This document shows, piece by piece, positions 4,709 to 5,881 of a stretch of DNA of 5,881 bases. The DNA lies in contig DDPO01000063.1 of NCBI GenBank assembly GCA_002342225.1, forward strand, positions 23,666 through 29,546, given 5' to 3'. Made by a program: the position numbers and the translations under genes. This DNA comes from Bdellovibrionaceae bacterium UBA2466. GTDB taxonomy: Bacteria > Bdellovibrionota > FAC87 > UBA2466. The stretch's first letter is position 1. Each line of letters starts with the position of its first letter. The notes beneath the pieces were generated by a model. That model was not told the DNA's origin, did no database searches, and saw only the letters and a program-made list of their open reading frames with translations.

Positions 4709-4912
4709 TTAACCTTCGGTAAGACGGTCGACTCTTCGATTAAGTTCTTGAAGTTGTCGAACTAGTTTTTTGAGGCGTTCGTTGGTGCTTTCAGGTGTTT
4801 TGGGGGCTGCGACCAAGGTCATTTTATCGCTACCAAAATCTAAGATGTCACTTAAAGTAGTGTGGATATCTTTTCGAATCAGATTTGAAGGTTTCTTCTG
4901 ATTATCTCCCAT
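4709..4912 (-). CDS. 67-residue hypothetical protein with C-terminal leucine heptad helix
   Basis: I do not recognise this protein. Residues 1-40 are polar and probably flexible, with a short amphipathic stretch (DIHTTLSDILDFG, 15-27). Residues 44-65 form a basic helix with perfect heptad spacing of hydrophobic residues: L47, L50, L54, L57, V61, L64. This implies a dimeric coiled coil or docking helix. There is no signal peptide or membrane segment, so it is likely cytosolic. The ATG has AGGGGG about seven bases upstream. It sits 37 bases after nadD and 58 before queC on the same strand, so it is probably co-transcribed. The place after nadD is often held by the ribosome silencing factor gene rsfS (about 110 residues); this protein does not resemble it. 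Confidence 0.65.
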   Translation of the reverse strand: MGDNQKKPSNLIRKDIHTTLSDILDFGSDKMTLVAAPKTPESTNERLKKLVRQLQELNRRVDRLTEG

Positions 4913-4949
4913 GACCGTCCCCCTAAAGTATCTCGATTGCAGTTACTCT

Positions 4950-5600
4950 TTAGTTAACGGCATACAGTTGATTTTCTTTAATAACTAGCCACACTGAGCG
5001 TTGGATTCCGTGCGGCGTTTTCGACAAATCTCCGCTTTTCCACGTCTTTGCGAGGTTTTCACGGATTTGCGTTGCGGAATGAGGCAATGCATTAATCTTG
5101 AAGATTTTCATCCAGTGGAAAGAATTGGAGTTCGGAGCTAGTTGACATGGCTCTAAAATGCTCTTGATGTCCACTGATTCCCCAGTGCGTTGAACTATAG
5201 CGAGATTGGCAAGCTTGATAATGGTTTCAGGTTCTTTCCATCGGTAAAATTCCTTGAAGACCTCATTGCCCATGATGAGAGTCAGCTCTCCTGTTTGCCC
5301 TTGGGATAACTCACGGAGAGTGTCTTTCATGTAGCTAAGGCCATTGCGTTTAAGCTCCCCGTCCCAAATTTCCAAGCGAGAATCACCCATTTCTTGCAAA
5401 GATGCTTCGAGCATCTTCAATCGTAAATCATCGGGTATTTTTGATGGGCTGTTCTTCAATGGATTCTGTTTAGCAGGAACGACTAAGATTTTTTTAAAGA
5501 GCCCCGTTTTTAAGAGGGATTGCAGAAGGTGAACGTGCCCCAGATGAATGGGATCAAAAGTTCCACCGTAAACACCAATCAAACTTTCTCTTCTCTCCAT
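4950..5600 (-). CDS. nadD: nicotinate-nucleotide adenylyltransferase
   Basis: A 216-residue nucleotidyltransferase that adenylates nicotinate mononucleotide to deamido-NAD in the cytosol. The N-terminal G-V-Y-G-G-T-F-D-P-I-H19-L-G-H22 carries the H-x-G-H catalytic motif. K44-Q-N-P-L-K follows, then S-Y-M-x-D-T-L (89-95), a W121 after the nucleotide-binding strand, and the C-terminal S-x-T-x-I-R motif (175-180, HSATQIR). In the usual G-A-D position after the central strand this protein has M-G111-N112-E, a conservative but uncommon change. Length is typical. ATG 5600 overlaps the end of obgE by 22 bases. A TTG at 5582, whose last two bases are the first two of the obgE stop codon, is an alternative that would start the protein at IGVYGG, close to the usual family start. 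The two genes are surely co-translated. Confidence 0.93.
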   Translation of the reverse strand: MERRESLIGVYGGTFDPIHLGHVHLLQSLLKTGLFKKILVVPAKQNPLKNSPSKIPDDLRLKMLEASLQEMGDSRLEIWDGELKRNGLSYMKDTLRELSQGQTGELTLIMGNEVFKEFYRWKEPETIIKLANLAIVQRTGESVDIKSILEPCQLAPNSNSFHWMKIFKINALPHSATQIRENLAKTWKSGDLSKTPHGIQRSVWLVIKENQLYAVN

Positions 5601-5881
5601 GTAGGCGCTCTCTTGGCTAGTTCATCTAAGAGTTTATCAAGACCGGCTCTTGTTTTTGAACTAATAAAAAAACCTTTAAGTTTTCGTTTTTTTAGTGCTT
5701 CTTGTTTGCGCTTAAGAGCAGCTTCTGTGAGGAGATCGACTTTGGTGAAAACTAAAATCTCCTCTCTCTTTAGAAGGCTCTTATCAAAAGCACCCAACTC
5801 TTTTCTAATAAGTTTGATGTTTTTTTCTATTTCAGCTGGCTCTTGGTTTACTTCGATGAGATGCAAAAGCACTCGATTTCT
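5579..5881 (-). CDS. obgE: GTPase Obg/CgtA, C-terminal part (5' end beyond the window)
   Basis: The last 100 codons of an Obg-family GTPase, a large-subunit assembly and stress-control factor. The frame stays open to the right edge, where it reads R-N-R-V-L-L-H-L-I, matching the family's E-R-T-R-V-L-L-H-L-I-D. Next comes the family's EL...L..REEI segment and the G4 motif at 5735-5746. G4 reads T-K-V-D instead of the common N-K-x-D, a tolerated variant. The G5-like I-S-S-K-T-x-x-G-L-D-K-L-L closes the G domain. The protein ends about 16 residues later (APTWREEKV), so there is no Obg C-terminal (OCT) domain. Its stop codon lies inside the start region of nadD. Confidence 0.88.
   Translation of the reverse strand, partial: RNRVLLHLIEVNQEPAEIEKNIKLIRKELGAFDKSLLKREEILVFTKVDLLTEAALKRKQEALKKRKLKGFFISSKTRAGLDKLLDELAKRAPTWREEKV

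Overview
The window looks like a chromosomal segment of a moderately AT-rich Gram-negative bacterium. I favour a member of the Bdellovibrionota or a related deltaproteobacterial-type lineage. The reasons are the many small secreted Cys-rich or Tyr/Pro-rich orphan proteins beside ordinary housekeeping genes, the obgE-nadD linkage, and codon use with many A/T third positions. The taxonomy is inference; no lineage-specific marker is present. I see no insertion sequence, phage, CRISPR array or integron structure.

Left part (1-2940), an accessory envelope region. Two small exported proteins lie on the minus strand: a Tyr/Pro-rich protein at 101-511 and a PepSY-type periplasmic protein at 569-826. 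Divergent from the second, across a 156-base regulatory gap, is a five-helix cytochrome b561-family membrane haem protein (983-1696). This is followed on the plus strand by an exported protein with a diverged Lcl_C/DUF1566-like core (1783-2490) and a ten-cysteine exported or lipid-anchored protein (2560-2940). PepSY_2-type proteins are often encoded beside b-type cytochromes, so 569-1696 is probably a functional redox pair at the inner membrane and periplasm. The other three exported proteins have no assignable function.

Right part (2930-5881), all minus strand, a housekeeping block. In transcription order it holds the 3' end of obgE (ribosome-associated GTPase), nadD (NAD biosynthesis; its start overlaps the obgE end), a 67-residue protein ending in a leucine-heptad helix, queC (preQ0 synthase of the 7-deazaguanine/queuosine pathway), a DUF366-family protein whose start lies inside the queC 3' end, a complete tRNA-Glu(UUC) with encoded CCA, and a two-helix membrane protein resembling DUF5676. 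The last gene converges on the ten-cysteine gene with an 11-base overlap of stop regions.

Most interesting for follow-up are the queC/DUF366 overlap, which couples a conserved uncharacterised family to preQ0 synthesis, and the PepSY/cytochrome b pair with its overlapping divergent promoters. Also notable are the exported Cys-rich protein and several compact RNA-hairpin candidates directly at ribosome binding sites. I did not find convincing evidence for a wholly new defence or mobile system.
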